A stretch of 64,000 nt of DNA from Poecilobothrus nobilitatus (GCA_947095535.1 OX352772.1:276468336-276532335); one strand, 5' to 3'; positions 9,781 through 22,338 are shown, counted from the first letter of the stretch. The notes: generated by a model from the letters alone, not told the origin. Made by a program: numbers and translations.

Positions 9781-11220
9781 TTAATTATTATTTATGGTGT
9801 TAGTGGTTGTTATTATTGGAAGTATTATAGAAAGTGCTAATATTACTAAAATTATTGAAATTGTGATTAGAGTTAACCAAAATATATTATTTTTTAACAT
9901 ACTTGAAAAAGACGGTTGAATATAATTATTGACCAGCTGGTTTCTATTTAAAATTTTTGCCTCATCAGTGTTTTTAATTTTTCGCGCTGTTGGATTCTAA
10001 AGCTGTACATACTTTGGGCAGCCTTTATACAAAGCTGGGTGACCAAATTCTTCGCATAGGATACAAAATAATTTATCTGTTTCATTGGTTTCCTTAATTT
10101 TACACTTTCCGATGTCATGGTTTTTTCCAAATTTCACACACCTGTATTCCACATTGCAATTAGAAGCGGTGTGTGAATAGCGTTGGCATCTGGTGGATTG
10201 TAATATATTTTGCTTTTTGAGTTTTTCAAATTTTATAATTTGGTGATCAAGCGTTTTAATTTTAAAGATTTCATTTTGGTTGCCATTTGGGCTGGTTTGA
10301 ACAATATAAAGTCGTAGCGTTTTGTTCTGTTTTGATTATGCTTAGTCTTGTAACTTTTTCAAATTTTATAGTTGGAGTTTCTTCATATTTAAGTGTTTTT
10401 AATACTTCATCACATGTATGTATTATTTAAGCCTTTTAGGACAAAGGTAAGTTTTTTTACTGATTTTGGTGTGTAAGTATAAAAGTTTGTATCAGCTTTA
10501 TTTAGTTAGTCACAAATTAGTTTAAATTCTCGTAAGTTTTTTGTGTAAAGCATAAAGTGTGTTTCATTAACTTCTTCGATCAGAAAATTGTCGATATTTA
10601 TTTTTTATCACTTTTTTTAAATATAATACATCTGTATTATATACACTAATTGGTAGTATTTTTCTTTAATTTGTGTTGTTTCTTGTCATTGGTTGCAAGT
10701 GAGGTTTGGTTACTTTGATTTTGAGTATGCTGTGTGCTTGCGATTGGAGTTATGGTTGGTAATTTTTTTCAGCAATTTCATTATTGTTCTTGTTTTTGTT
10801 TGATAGCATTTTCCTCTTTTTTGCTAGGTTTTTTTGTGATAAAATTTCAATGAAGTCTTCTTCTTCGACAGCCTGACTTATTTTTTGATGTTGCTCTGGA
10901 TTTGGTAGACCCGTTTTAGTATTTCCTTCTTCCTCCAGCTCCATAAGTGGGCTAAAAATGTCATTACCAACTAGTAGTTCACTTTAATTTTTTTTGCCGG
11001 TAATACTTTGTATTAGGGTTTTTAGCTTTTCAATCTTGGTTTTTAATTTTTCATTTTCACTTTTTATTTTGTCCACTTCTCTTTATTGTTTTTTCGATAT
11101 TGTTGAGCCTTTTACATTGCTTGTGAAAGCATATGCTTTTGCCTTATTCATAATTTCACAAATTTTTAGCTTAATATTATCTCTTAGAACATTTTGATTT
11201 AAATTATTTTCAACCTGCAT
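9781..11220 (-). pseudogene. Jockey-type LINE ORF1 (Gag-like nucleic-acid-binding protein)
   Basis: Starts at ATG 11220 and ends at TAA 9781, with several frame breaks and stops. In order: a helical N-terminus with a Lys-rich coiled segment, an acidic linker, then the RRM-like core with FYTYTPKSVKKLTFVLKGL. Next come zinc knuckles reading RCQRYSHTASNCNVEYRC and CILCEEFGHPALYKGCPKY (about 10200-10010), then RNQLVNNYIQPSFSS. This layout is that of Jockey ORF1 proteins. The last 35 residues are unexpectedly hydrophobic and membrane-like. ORF2 begins right after, then is lost to the hAT insertion. Confidence 0.78.
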
Positions 11221-11377
11221 TCGATGCGGTTGAACGAATTAAGTTCTTGTTGTTAAATGCAATTAAATAAATTTTATTATTTAACTTTAAAAAATAAGAA
11301 GTAATAAATAATAACTGACTTTAATTTCTATTAATCAGTGCGAAATTTATATCGTCTTTTTTTTTTCAAAGATTTAG

Positions 11378-12172
11378 TATACCACCTTCTTGTACAAGGA
11401 TTCAAATCGAACTTGACGGATGGTATCCTGCGATTGTTCCAGATGGAGGATTTTCCATCAATTGCACATTAATTTGTTTCCTCGAAAATACGAACATTTG
11501 AGGAATAATGGTACCGGCTGCAGTCATTGCTATCACAACAGTTACCAACGATCCTCTTTCTTCCGAGGTTAAAAAGCCAATTTATTATTTTCCGCTTGAA
11601 GGCAAAATTTTTGGTAGTTTACTCTGTACTACAGAGAAACCAGTTTCGTCCACATTAAAAATGCGGTCCGGTTGGTAGTTTTTTTTTTTCGTAAGCATTT
11701 TCTAATAAATTGAAAAATAAATTTACATTTTCTTTAGTAAAGCTTGCTGCTCTAGCAACGTAAGTGCCTGACGGTCTTCTAACTGAAATGTTTTTGTGTG
11801 GCGTTTCAAAAAGCATTTTAACCATTTTCTACCTGCTGTCTCATAAGTTTATGAAAAGGTATTTTGTATATTATTTTTAATGGCCAGTTGAAATGCCAAC
11901 GATTGCACATTATGTGACGTTATTCTAAAATATTTAGATTCCATCTCTTTTATATAACGGGCTAGTTCTCCTTCCATAGTCTCAGAAAATACCGGTTTCT
12001 TTCCAAGAGGAATTCGGGAAACTTTAAATGCACTGACTTCTACTTTTTTTGCAAGCCTACATAAGTAACGCATTATAACGCTTTCAAAAATCCCATTTCT
12101 GTATTGCGTACTGCAATCACTACTTTCTCCATATCTTCTTCCTTCCATTTTTTTCTTTTACATTTAATTATT
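11378..12172 (-). pseudogene. pogo/Tigger-like transposase (CENP-B HTH plus DDE_1) relic
   Basis: Several frames together read as a pogo-superfamily transposase. They give an N-terminal helix-turn-helix (KWKEEDMEK...IAVRNTEMGFLKA), the CENP-B-type domain (PLGKKPVFSETMEGELARYI, then SLAFQLAIKN), and the start of the DDE core (IFNVDETGFSVVQSKLP, holding the first catalytic Asp). SEERGSLVTVVIAMTAAG and AGYHPSSSI follow. The second Asp and the last catalytic residue are missing because the sequence ends near 11378. At least four frameshifts or stops. An old, dead copy. Confidence 0.72.
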
Positions 12173-14015
12173 GGCAATAACAATGTTTGTATATAGAATA
12201 ATAAATAATAAAACAATAAAATAATATAATATGTATGTATATACAAAAAAATAAGAGCTTCAAGTCAAAAGCTCTTAATTTAATGATATTTAATGATATT
12301 CTATGTTATTAATGTAGTTTTATTCTTACCTAAAACCAATAGCGCTAAATTCGAGTCCAAAATAAGACTCATGGTCAGGCAGGAGGAATATTTTAATATC
12401 CTTTAATTTTATTTTAGTTTTCACTTTTTTAGTTTAATTTAAAATTTTAAATGTTTCACAATTAGATTGTAAGGACATAAAGACTAAAGGTGCGGAATTC
12501 AAATAAAAACTAGTTTTACTGTTTATCATACAATTGTATCACTAATTTTTGAAAAATGCCATAAAAAACTATCGATTTATTTATTCAATAGTTGAATAAA
12601 AATCATTCATTCAGTTTTCTAAAAAATTGTAATTACTATTTTTAGTAATTCATTCTGTCAAAACAAACAAAAGTAACAGAAAAAAATAAGTATGTATTTA
12701 TGAATTATGAATTATGATATATATATTATATCCCTATCAGAAGATAAGTACTTAAAATAGTACTTAATGAGGTATTATTTTATGTAGTACATGAAAATGT
12801 GAAAATGTTCGGAAAGATTTTCAGGTTATCGCGTATCTGCACTAATACATAGACAATTCTGTTTCATATTCAAATATAAAATTGTATAAGAGGGAAAAAA
12901 ACCTCATGAAAATCAGATTAAAATGTACTTATTTTGTTACTTTTTTACGTGAAAAGTAATGAAAGAGTAGACACTTATTTTGTCATTGTTTTTAATGGTA
13001 TAATTTTAAAAAGTGGACTTATTTTCAAGAGTTTTCTTAGTATCCACCTATTTTAAAATATAACTACTCAAAATTTTTCATTTTATTATTATGTACATAT
13101 TTATTTCAGATAAATTAAAAAAAATGGTTCAATAATAAAAAAAAAAACTAAATACACACATTTCCAACTTGCCGTTCAAACTCCTACATCCTCTCATCCT
13201 CGCATCTTTATTATAATAAAAATAGATGTTTTTTAAGTTTTAATCAATGTAACATTATATATATATAACTCAGCAAATAATATGGTACTAAAAAGTTTTC
13301 TATTTTATATAATTGTAATTTATATAAAAGTTGTCAGTTGCAACGAACTTAGACATGACGTCTATTGCTTTAAATTTTCGAAACTATAAGATCTGCAATT
13401 AAAAAAACTTGTCGTCATCAGAAGATAAAGAAGGCTCTATAGACTTCGACTACCATCAAAGTTATCATTTCTAATATTTCGTCGACTCTGCTGCAAAATT
13501 TGCTCCTTAATTTCTCGACATATTAAACACATTTCATTTCAAAATGTTTTTTTATGCATCATATTTAAACATAATAAATTGTTAATAAATTTTATGAATC
13601 TATGTATGTATATACATCTTTGATACATCTTAACCACTTAAGTGAAAAAGTACAACTTTTCAGGAAAGACAAAAAACAATTTATACGGAGATCCAAGTGA
13701 GCTAGAAGTCTAATTTCTTAACACATTTAAGCTGAATTAAACTAGAAAACTATTTTAATTTATTATAACGCTTTAATTCATGTTCAATACGGTTAAAAAT
13801 CAATTTTTTCAACTTAAGTGATTTATCTAAACTTCTAATAGAAAATATAAGAATTTAAGTTTACTTAAGTGTTTTTGTCAAAATGCATTCGAATAAATAA
13901 AACTAACTTAAGTTGTTTTAAAAACAATTATAACATATAAAACTCACTTTATTTGACAAAAAAAATTAAAAACTTATATAAAAATAACAAAAATAAAAAA
14001 TATAATACTCAAAAA
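12173..14015. other. A/T-rich stretch without recognisable genes
   Basis: About 1.8 kb of A/T-rich sequence with no coding frame I can support on either strand. A short match to the errantivirus LTR (TTTATACGGAG near 13681) is too little to call a solo LTR. Confidence 0.5.
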
Positions 14016-15060
14016 TTAATCTTCGTCACTTTCATAAACATCGGAATGATAATCGTTAACTGCATTCGAGTTTATATCAGTATAAAACTTATGATATTGG
14101 GAATAAATAAATGGCAGCATTGAAATTAGGTCGTTCTTTTTTTTCGACTGCATTTTTAAAACAGCTTTAAAACTTTAGCTAACATTAGACATTTTTAAAG
14201 TGAATTTTTTATTGCTAACATCATGTACTTTAAAATGTTCACTTTCATCAAATGAATGTTTGTAGAATATTTTTTCAAATTCTTTAGTAAAACGCAGCCA
14301 GTGCACTACTTCCCATTCAAATTTTTCATTATTTTCATTTCCATTTTTGTTTTTTTCCTTAAAGTTAAACAGTTTAGATTCTTTACCAAAATCAAAAATA
14401 TTTTCTTACGACATTTCCATTACATTACATTTTTTCTTAGTCAGACAGATCGGACAAGCTGATACCAATCACGAAGATGATGCAGCTGCATCTTTGTCGT
14501 TTTCTTTTGTTTCTCAATCAGTACGTGATCAGTATCACATTCCATATGAGTGTGACCTATATTAAAAATTTGTTATCTACGGTTTTTATTATTTCGCTCG
14601 TATGCATAAATATCAAGAAAGTTAGAAGCTACAAAAGAATTTTTGTTTGGTCCTGGGCAGGAATCGCCATAAAATACTACAGATTCAGTGGTTTAAGAAA
14701 GTTTAGAAAGCTACCGAAATAGGCATGATGCGATTTCTTTTACACCTCGTGTGGCCAACAGTTCATGCCACATGAAACAATTGGCATTGTTTGTTTTTGC
14801 GTCATGCACTGTTAAATTATATGTCCATAAAGGGCGTTTGTAAAAATATTCACCTGTTTTTAAATAAGGCAAAAATATTCACCTGTTTTTAAATAATTTC
14901 TGAATATCAAACGAGCATACTTTTAAGGTATTACAGTTTTCGGAGAGTGTTTTGTGTTTCGATTTATAAGCCTGATAAGCCTGATCAGCAACTTCTTGGT
15001 GTTCTATTTTGTTATTGATCCTTTTCTAAATCGCGTTTTCTAAATGTGAAGAAGAATTAG
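14016..15060 (-). pseudogene. GQNKN-motif family protein (unnamed transposon-like), C-terminal two thirds
   Basis: Reading through frame breaks, the minus strand matches a multicopy insect protein family that I know only as uncharacterised. It has a helical stretch (EHQEVADQAYQAYKSKHK), then LWTYNLTVHDA, CFMWHELLATRGVKEIASCL, VVFYGDSCPGQNKNSFVASN, GHTHMECDTDHVLIEKQKK, EWEVVHWLRF and a C-terminus KKNDLISMLPFIYSQYHKFY. The Asp in HDA, the Asp in GDSCPGQNKN and acidic residues after GHTHMECD could form an RNase H-like metal site; that is inference. Several stops interrupt it. A second, N-terminal copy lies at 45655-46272. Confidence 0.65.
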
Positions 15061-15111
15061 AATTTGATGATTCTATATTATTGAAAAAGGATATAATTTT
15101 TTTAGCTGGCT

Positions 15112-15634
15112 TCAGAGTACAAGCTTCATATTATCAGATAATATATTGTGGAATATTTCGGCCGGTTCTTTTGTAAATCCCGAGAAACAAGTTACTAATA
15201 AAGAATTATCAATTACAATTCGAAATTTAAACTCGCAACCGAAATAATCGTTATTTTCTAAAAAATATAAAATTATTTTATCGTTACTTTTAAATAAAGA
15301 CAAGCCATTCAAATTAAGTTGTTTTTTTAATATGTGAAACTAAGTTAGAAAAATTTAATATTTTATCTTTATATTTTATTTTATTATTATCTTGAATTTA
15401 AATTTTCTTTTCTAATATTCTAATAAATCTGTATCTATATGACCGTAATAATATTTGTTTTCAATTTTGTACTTTAAATCTAAAAAGATCAATTTTTATA
15501 TATTTAATTATAGATATAGTGTAAATAAGAAATAATTACTTACGTGGAACTATTGGTGTTGATGTACTAAATCCTTCGGTTACGTTTTCACTGTTTAATG
15601 GATTTTTATTACATTCTTTAATTGGTGATATTGC
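15112..15634 (-). pseudogene. Possible two-exon gene fragment, product unknown
   Basis: Two minus-strand open segments join in frame across a 204-base interval with consensus borders. The first (15634-15544) ends CCAC|GTAAGT. The second (15339-15112) follows TTTCTAACTTAG and encodes KSNDKIILYFLENNDYFGCE and CFSGFTKEPAEIFHNIL. I do not recognise the protein. It lies just upstream of the GQNKN relic and might be an exon of that element or of an independent unit. The splice signals are seen; the rest is uncertain. Confidence 0.3.
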
Positions 15635-16289
15635 CTACATTGACATATTTTAAACTAAAATAGAAAGATATTTATATAAACTATATATAAAAGTCTTAAC
15701 TCTTACAGTAATAAAGAAAAAATAAAAAGCAAAAGAATAAAATTTTAAAAATTGGAAAAGAAAGTATCCAATAATTTAAAAACAAACTTTACCGTTTACC
15801 TTATTATCTAATGGTAAAATTTGGTGAAACAATATAAAAAATGAAATTAAGATGTATGACCTTTCTTGTAGTATTGGAAAATATTTACAAGTTATTTTTG
15901 ATCTGGAATACGATGTGATTATTTTACTGGTATTTGTGCACACAATAATTCCGACATCGGTATATTTAATGGTGTTAGTAAAATAATCTTTAATTGTCTC
16001 AAATGTGTATCAGAAAACTAAATTATTCCCAAAGCCTGTTATTTTAAACGGAATTTTAATATCTAGAAGGTAATTTGAATATATATTACATGAAAATTGT
16101 AAATCTTGTTTTTCTTTTAATTTATCGCAATGTTTATATAGGGTTTTCCAATTTAAGTGATATAATTTCTAAATGACGTTTCGGCCATTTATAGTATGTA
16201 GTGTGTCATTTGTAGTATGACTTTTAGTACGTTCACAAACACTTGATTTTGAGAAATTGAGATGATTTCGAAAATTGAATTGATTTTCT

Positions 16290-16975
16290 CCTTTTTAGCA
16301 CATTTCAAAAAAAATTTTAAAAAAATGTGCCTATTAGTTTCACTCTGTCCGTCTGTCCGTCCGTTTACAAAACTTCTACACCGTTAAAGATAGAGAAAAA
16401 ACATTTTAATCATGGGTAGGTCTCATAAAAAAATTAATTTTGTGGAAAAACTTTTTCATGTAGCCCCTCCCATCCATCAGGGAACTACAGCCTCTCAAAC
16501 TTTGAAAAAGCCCTATTTTTAAACGCGTATATTTCATGTTCCACTTAACATTTTTTCAATCTGAAAACGCCATTCGACATTTATGTGAAAACCACATTTT
16601 GCATAAAATTTCTTTTTTCATAACTTCGGCACGCCTTTAGATAGAAATTTTGAGACAAGAAAGAACTTTTAGAATTAATATAAGTTTCCTTAGAACATTT
16701 TTTCGTGCCAGCGCCTGCTTAAGAGCTATTAGGGCTCAAAAATTGAAAATTTTTTTAGACACCTGTAACTTAAGCAGCTGTACAAATTTTTCTTCGGCAA
16801 GACAAAAAAATTAAAGCTTCAGTAATATATTTTTACGTGTCTTAACGGTTTTTGTTAGTCGTATAGGGTTTCAGACTTACAGCCCCTCAAAATTCCAGAA
16901 ATTTCCTATTTTTACGTTTTTTCTTATTACATGAAATTTTTAAATTTCTGTGCAAGTAACAATTCTAAACAGTTT
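16290..16975. repeat. DINE-1-like / fold-back arm relic
   Basis: Contains the CTGTCCGTCTGTCCGTCCG run, then text-like similarity in order to the arms at 30402-32003 (a GTAGCCCC block, a TTCCTATTTTT block, and a phrase close to ACACCTGTAACTT). Diverged, single copy. No coding potential. Confidence 0.55.
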
Positions 16976-16984
16976 GTATTGCCT

Positions 16985-18125
16985 GCTTCAATGATAAGTT
17001 AGCAGTAACAGTTGGAGCAGTATTATTTATTTTGTCTGTGTGAAAGTGTTTGATCCAATATATCCCATAATGATGGCTTATTGGGCTCTCGCTCTAGGAT
17101 TGTTGGTTGGTTAAGATTAGTATTGTTATCTACATTTTTATTTTTATTATTAAAAATTAAAGCTAATTCTTCGTTTAACCATTTTTGTGCTGTTTGCTTC
17201 GTTTCCAAAAGCTAATTTTTTAAACCTTGGGTCTAGATAAGTTGATTTTGCGCACATTTTATCAATTTCCAAAATTTCGAGCCTCCTATTTATGACATCC
17301 AATAAATAATTTCTAAATAAGTTTGAAATCATATTTGCTCATAGTAAATTTTTTAAAGTGAACTGAAGGCCTCTGACTAATGGTATTATAATTGACATTG
17401 TTGGATATTTCTGTCCTGAAAGTTCCGTAATCATACATTCTATGGGTTTTAAAATCGAAATTAACTCAGGCACAAATTCCCATTCATTAGAGTTTAGAAA
17501 TTCTGCTGGGTTATTTAGAAAAATTATTACTGTCGACAATCTTTCTTTTACTAAAAATAGCCTTTCCAGCATTATTAAAGATGAATTCCATATCGTAGCT
17601 ACGTCCTGTTTTAACTTTAGTTCTGACAAACACATTTTTTTTTGCATATCTTTTAATTTTTCTGTAGCCACAACACTACGGCTAAAATGTATGACTACCG
17701 ATCTACATTTTGTTAAAAGTTGTGAAATTTCATAAAATTTTTTTATTGCGTCAGTAACACATAAGTTAAACGTGTGTGCAACACACGGGTGTTGATGCTT
17801 TTTTATGTGCTCTGTAATTGCTTTTTTAATATTTGCCCCATTATCGCTAACTATTGTTACAACTTTTTTTGTAATATCCCAGTCTTCTAAAACGTTTTTT
17901 AAAACTGTACCTATATTTTCAGCTGTGTGATTTCCAAATATTTCTTTTGTGCATAAAGCTCAGCTCTTTAATTCGTTATTTAGTGTAAAAAAAGGATAAA
18001 AAGGCTTGTAAAGGATAAAAATGATATGTTGCTGTCGGATATCCAAATATCTGTGGTGAGTGATATGTAATTTATGTTTTGAAGTATAGTTTTTAATTTA
18101 TTTAAAGTTTCTTTGTATATATATA
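16985..18125 (-). pseudogene. ZBED-type hAT transposase relic
   Basis: Frames on the minus strand give hAT core pieces in the right order. These are TTDIWISDSNISF; VTIVSDNGANIKKAI with HPCVAHTFNLCV (the Asp/Asn-Gly-Ala and His-Cys-Ala-His motifs of ZBED hATs); KQDVATIWNSSLIMLERL; the FLNSNEWEFV...ILKPIE region; LDPRFKKLAFG; and AQKWLNEELALIF. At least four frameshifts lie between them (near 17950, 17670-17740, 17335 and 17210). The N-terminal BED finger and the C-terminal dimerisation motif are not found. A dead copy in the same orientation as its neighbours. Confidence 0.75.
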
Positions 18126-18586
18126 GTAACTTTTATATAGTAAATTCTTTTACATATTATGCATTTAACACTACTCCCTCTTTTGTAGAAAAATCACATA
18201 CAAAAAATTTTCTAAATACGGGCCTCATTTTTTATAAAATTTAAAATTTAAAATTGCACACAACACCAACAATTACGAAAAAAATAGTGAATTTAAATTA
18301 ATATAAATAGTAAACAAGTACATACATACATACTAACATGCGCATTACATTATAATTCTATAAGAACCTAACGTACTTCAATATTTTTACTTTCCAGAAA
18401 ACCCTCTAATAGACATTTGCTTAGAAAAAAAAAATTAACCGTACCATATTTATATTTTATATTAAATCAGTCATAAGAATTTCAATAATGGAAACTAGGT
18501 ATTCGTAGTCAATTCTTTTTTTTATATGCGTTTAAGTTAACATGCTATGGACCATGGCCTCTACTATCTATAGCAGGGGTATCGTA

Positions 18587-19519
18587 TCAACTGATCATAT
18601 GAAAAATCGTTTTATTAGGACCTTGTAGTTCTAAATTTAAATCATTTAATTTAGCTGTTATATCAGTTAAAAATGCCAAATATAATAACCAAATATCGTC
18701 ATTTAATTGCTTGTAATCATCGTCTCTTTCGCTAAGAAATTGCTTAATTTCATTGATTCGATCTCTATTTAGCAATTTTATAGAAGTTTTTAAAACTGGT
18801 GAATAGATCTTCACCTCAAGTTTTTGCTTTTAATGGAATGATTGTAAGTATTTCTTCTTTAGTCGAAAAGTCTTTAAAAACCGTTCTAATGAAAATAATT
18901 ATTTGAGATATGTCAACTGCATCAGTAGACTCATCCAACTTATTTGTTTTAATTGATTGTTCTTTTAATTTGAACTTATTTGGTCCCCTCGCTTTGCAAC
19001 TGTATTGCGCGATAACTGTAAATCGTTGATCGCAGAAACTATTTCTGACTAATTTTTATAGTCACAAAATAAAGAGTCAGCAGCTTTTACAAATGCATTT
19101 TTTAAAATAGCACCATCACTAAATGGTTTCTTATTTTTAGTAAGAACATAGCATACTCGTAAAGAAGCAATTGTTGCCGACTTTGATTTTAATGTTTCTT
19201 TAGTTAAAGTTAATTGTTGCGATGAAAGACACGTTTTAAGTTCAGTAATTTTAGCTTTTCGTAAATCACTTTTCGGCGGATAATTAATCTCATACTTACT
19301 ATGCACCGTTTTGAAATGTCGTTCCAAATTTCCTTTCTTCGGTAATGAAACACTATTATTACAAATTAAACAACAGCATTTATTTTTTATCATAATAAAG
19401 AAATAATCGTCCTCCCATTCTTCATGATAGTGATAAGTTTTAATCTTTTTAGAATTATTCATGGTGTCACAATTTAAAATAATTTCAATTAATGTTAATT
19501 TGATTATTACCACTGACAT
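18587..19519 (-). pseudogene. GTF2IRD2/FAM200-like hAT transposase, internally deleted
   Basis: Begins near the ATG at about 19462 with a Cys2-His2 BED-like finger (CCCLICNNSVSLPKKGNLERH). SKSATIASLRVCYVLTKNKK and ILKNAFVKAADSLF follow, typical of GTF2IRD2-like hAT proteins. After a frame break come LDES-TDAVDISQ and KDFSTKEEILTIIPL. Then a jump, probably a deletion of the central catalytic region, leads to FLSERDDDYKQLNDDIWLL and LTDITAKLNDLNLELQG. A CAGGGGTATC sequence at 18574 could be a terminal repeat, but I found no partner. Non-functional. Confidence 0.7.
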
Positions 19520-20900
19520 CTAAATTACAAAAAATTCGTATGGGATACTAAATTTGTTGATTCCAAAAGAAAATAAAAAAAAATCATGATTCTAAACATA
19601 CATACAAATTTACGAGTATGTTAATGTAGATTTTGTAATAGAAAATCGTATCCAAATATGTACTTATATTTAAAACTTAGCGGAATATCATAATACGTAG
19701 TGTATGGCTGAAAACTACTAAATTATAATTATAGATAATGACAAAGACTTATGTACATATTATGTATATTTAAAACTTTAAAGCGAGCGAGTCAAGCGAG
19801 ATGTTGGAACAAGAACCGTTTGTAATATTATATGTTTATTATATACAATGAAAAAATGGATTTGTTACCCAATGTTTATAATATTATTAAAAAAAAATAA
19901 AAGACTGAATAAATTTGATAATTTTATTTTTATGATATCAACTATCGAAATTTTTATTTATTTTTATAGATAAGAAAATAGAAATTGTTAATTAAATAAC
20001 ATTAAAAGTACAAAAAAGACTGTAATATTAAATTTTACATTAGTTATTAATGTAGTATACAAAAGGAAGCTGTTAATCAATATATACTTACTTTTATATA
20101 ATTATATTGCCTTATATTGTTTGTAAAAAAAAGATTGAGTTAATAAAATTTATTTTTTGAAATTTACATACTTGGATTTTTTTAACATTATATATATAGT
20201 TCTAAAGTTATATTTTATTTATAGCTATCATTTTCGAATTCACATAATTTTACTGGAAAATAACATGTTACCTAAAATATTTTTTTTTATCTATACAAGC
20301 ATGTGAATAATAAAATAAGTGGTAATTTTCTAATATAATATTATTATTTTATTTTAGTAAAATGTTTTTTTAAAGTTGTAAAAATTTAACCAAATAAAAT
20401 ATTTATGAAAAGCTTACCTTTTTCGATTTGAATCCTAATAACTTTTTATAATTTTTGCTTCTATAGCTAGTTTCTTTTTATAATAATTTTATAATAAATT
20501 ATTACAAAAATTATTTATAAGTAGGTCTAGGTACTTATTTTATAATTTTAACATATAAATTTTTAATATAGGTACTGAAATTTTTTACACAACACTTTTT
20601 AATAGCTCACAATTACATACTTTTGATTTAAATTTAAAAACGGCGAAAAGTAAATAACTATGCAAATGGACTATGCAATATGATGTACAACTTTGTCAAA
20701 TTGAAGAAAAAAATCATAGTTCAAAATTTTTAATGAAATTTTTTCATCAATAAGATGATTGCGAACATGAACATGATGATTTCTGCTAAGCACTTAAAAA
20801 AACGAAAAAAAAAATAACTGTACAATAAAATCACTATTTTTCATTCAGTGACGACTCGTAACATTTTAATACGACAATTCAGAAACCAAATATGTACATT
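19520..20900. other. A/T-rich stretch without recognisable genes
   Basis: No coding frame or clear element border seen. Short phrases near 20700 (ATCATAGTTCAAAATTTTTAATGAAA) recur near 38890, so it holds at least a fragment of another local repeat. Confidence 0.4.
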
Positions 20901-21099
20901 AAAACAAGTAAATGTAACAGTAAGTCGATGCAACCGACTTATTAATACCCTACAGCTGAATAATTCGAATTAAATTAAAAATCCATAAGTTTTCTTGGCA
21001 GCTGCTTTAACTTCTTCCCTTTTCTGTCTTATTCAACTCGAATTTCAAGAACGTAAAAGAGGCATCCTCTTGGGATATGCTTGACACCTTTGTAAAAAA

Positions 21100-22141
21100 T
21101 TTTAAGTTTCTATCTTTATTAATTTTGAAGATTTTTAGTCCTTGGAAGGTGTGTGTCAGGTACCCGAATTGCCACTCCAATTCATCGAATCCATCTCAGG
21201 AACATAAAGAAAACATGCCAGAACACCATTGTACTAAATTTAAAGGTTCTACTTTTGTTGGTTTTGGAGATATGCTCGTCCGGAAGTATCCAAAATACGA
21301 ACCCATGGTTCAAATTCTTTCAAATGTCAGTTTCCAATTTCACAGAAAAGGAAACATAACAGAACACCTTTGTACTAAAAATAAAAGTTCTATCTTTGTT
21401 GGTTGTGGAGATATACTCGTTTGCTCTAGGGCTTGTCCGGAAGCTTCCAAGATTTGAACCCATGGACCAAATCTTCACAAATTTCAGAAACATAAATCAA
21501 ACATGAAGGAACACCATTCTGCCTAATTTAATGGTTATATCTTTGTTGCTTTTGGAGATAATATCATTTGCTCTGAGGGTCGTTCGGAAGCTTCCAAAAT
21601 CCGAACCCAAGGACCAAATCCTCTCAAATTTCAGAGACCTAAATCAAACATGAAAGAACACCATTCTGCCAAATTTAAAGGCTATATCTTTGTTGTTTTT
21701 GGAGATAATCTCATATGCTCTGGGGCTCGTTCGGAAGCTTCCAAAATCCAAATCTATGGACTATATCCTCTTAAATTTCAGAGACATAAATCAAACGGGA
21801 AGGAACATCATTGTAAAAAATTTAAAAGTTCTATCTTTGTTGGTTTTGGAGATAATCTCGTTTGCTCTGGGGCTCGTTCGGAAGCTTCCAACATACGAAT
21901 CCATGGTTCAAATTCTTTCAAATGTCAGTTTCCAATTTTATAGAAAAGGAAACATAACAGCACACTCTTGTACTAAAAATAAAGGTTTTATCTTTGTTGG
22001 TTGTGGAGATATACTCGTTTGCTCTGGGGCTCGTTCGGAAGCTTTCAAGATCCGAACCCATGAACCAAATCCCCTCAAATTTCAGAGACTTAAATAAAAC
22101 ATGAAAGAACACCACTCTGCCAAATTTAAAGGTTATATCTT
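21100..22141. repeat. Tandem satellite, unit about 150 bases
   Basis: The phrase CGGAAGCTTCCAA recurs near 21438, 21588, 21735, 21880 and 22036, a spacing of 145-156 bases. Each unit also holds GGAGATAATCTCGTTTGCTC, an AACCCATGGACCAAAT phrase and a CAAATTTAAAGGTT phrase. Small ORFs here are by-products. The array resumes at 25136-25280 and 37091-37500 after insertions. Confidence 0.85.
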
Positions 22142-22181
<40 letters not shown>

Positions 22182-22338
22182 TTATTTATTAGTTTTGTGT
22201 AAGTAAAACTTTTTTGTTTAACAATAATAATTCATTTAAAACATTTTATATAATAAAGATTTTAAAAAAAAAATTTTTCATAAAAAACATAAATATAACA
22301 ATAATAATTCATTAACAAAAATTTTATATAACAAAGAC

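Noticed and set aside
13600..13960. Possible solo LTR related to the errantivirus (TTTATACGGAG near 13681)
   Set aside because: Only about a dozen bases match the LTR R/U5 region; no matching ends or target duplication.
18574..18600. CAGGGGTATC as a terminal repeat of the GTF2IRD2-like hAT
   Set aside because: Plausible hAT start, but no inverse partner found beyond 19519, so not annotated as an element end.
21077..22115. Repeated small ORFs in the satellite
   Set aside because: Satellite translated in all frames; not genes.
21100..22141. CRISPR-like array
   Set aside because: Units are about 150 bases and similar along their full length; there are no short repeats with unique spacers, and the DNA is eukaryotic.
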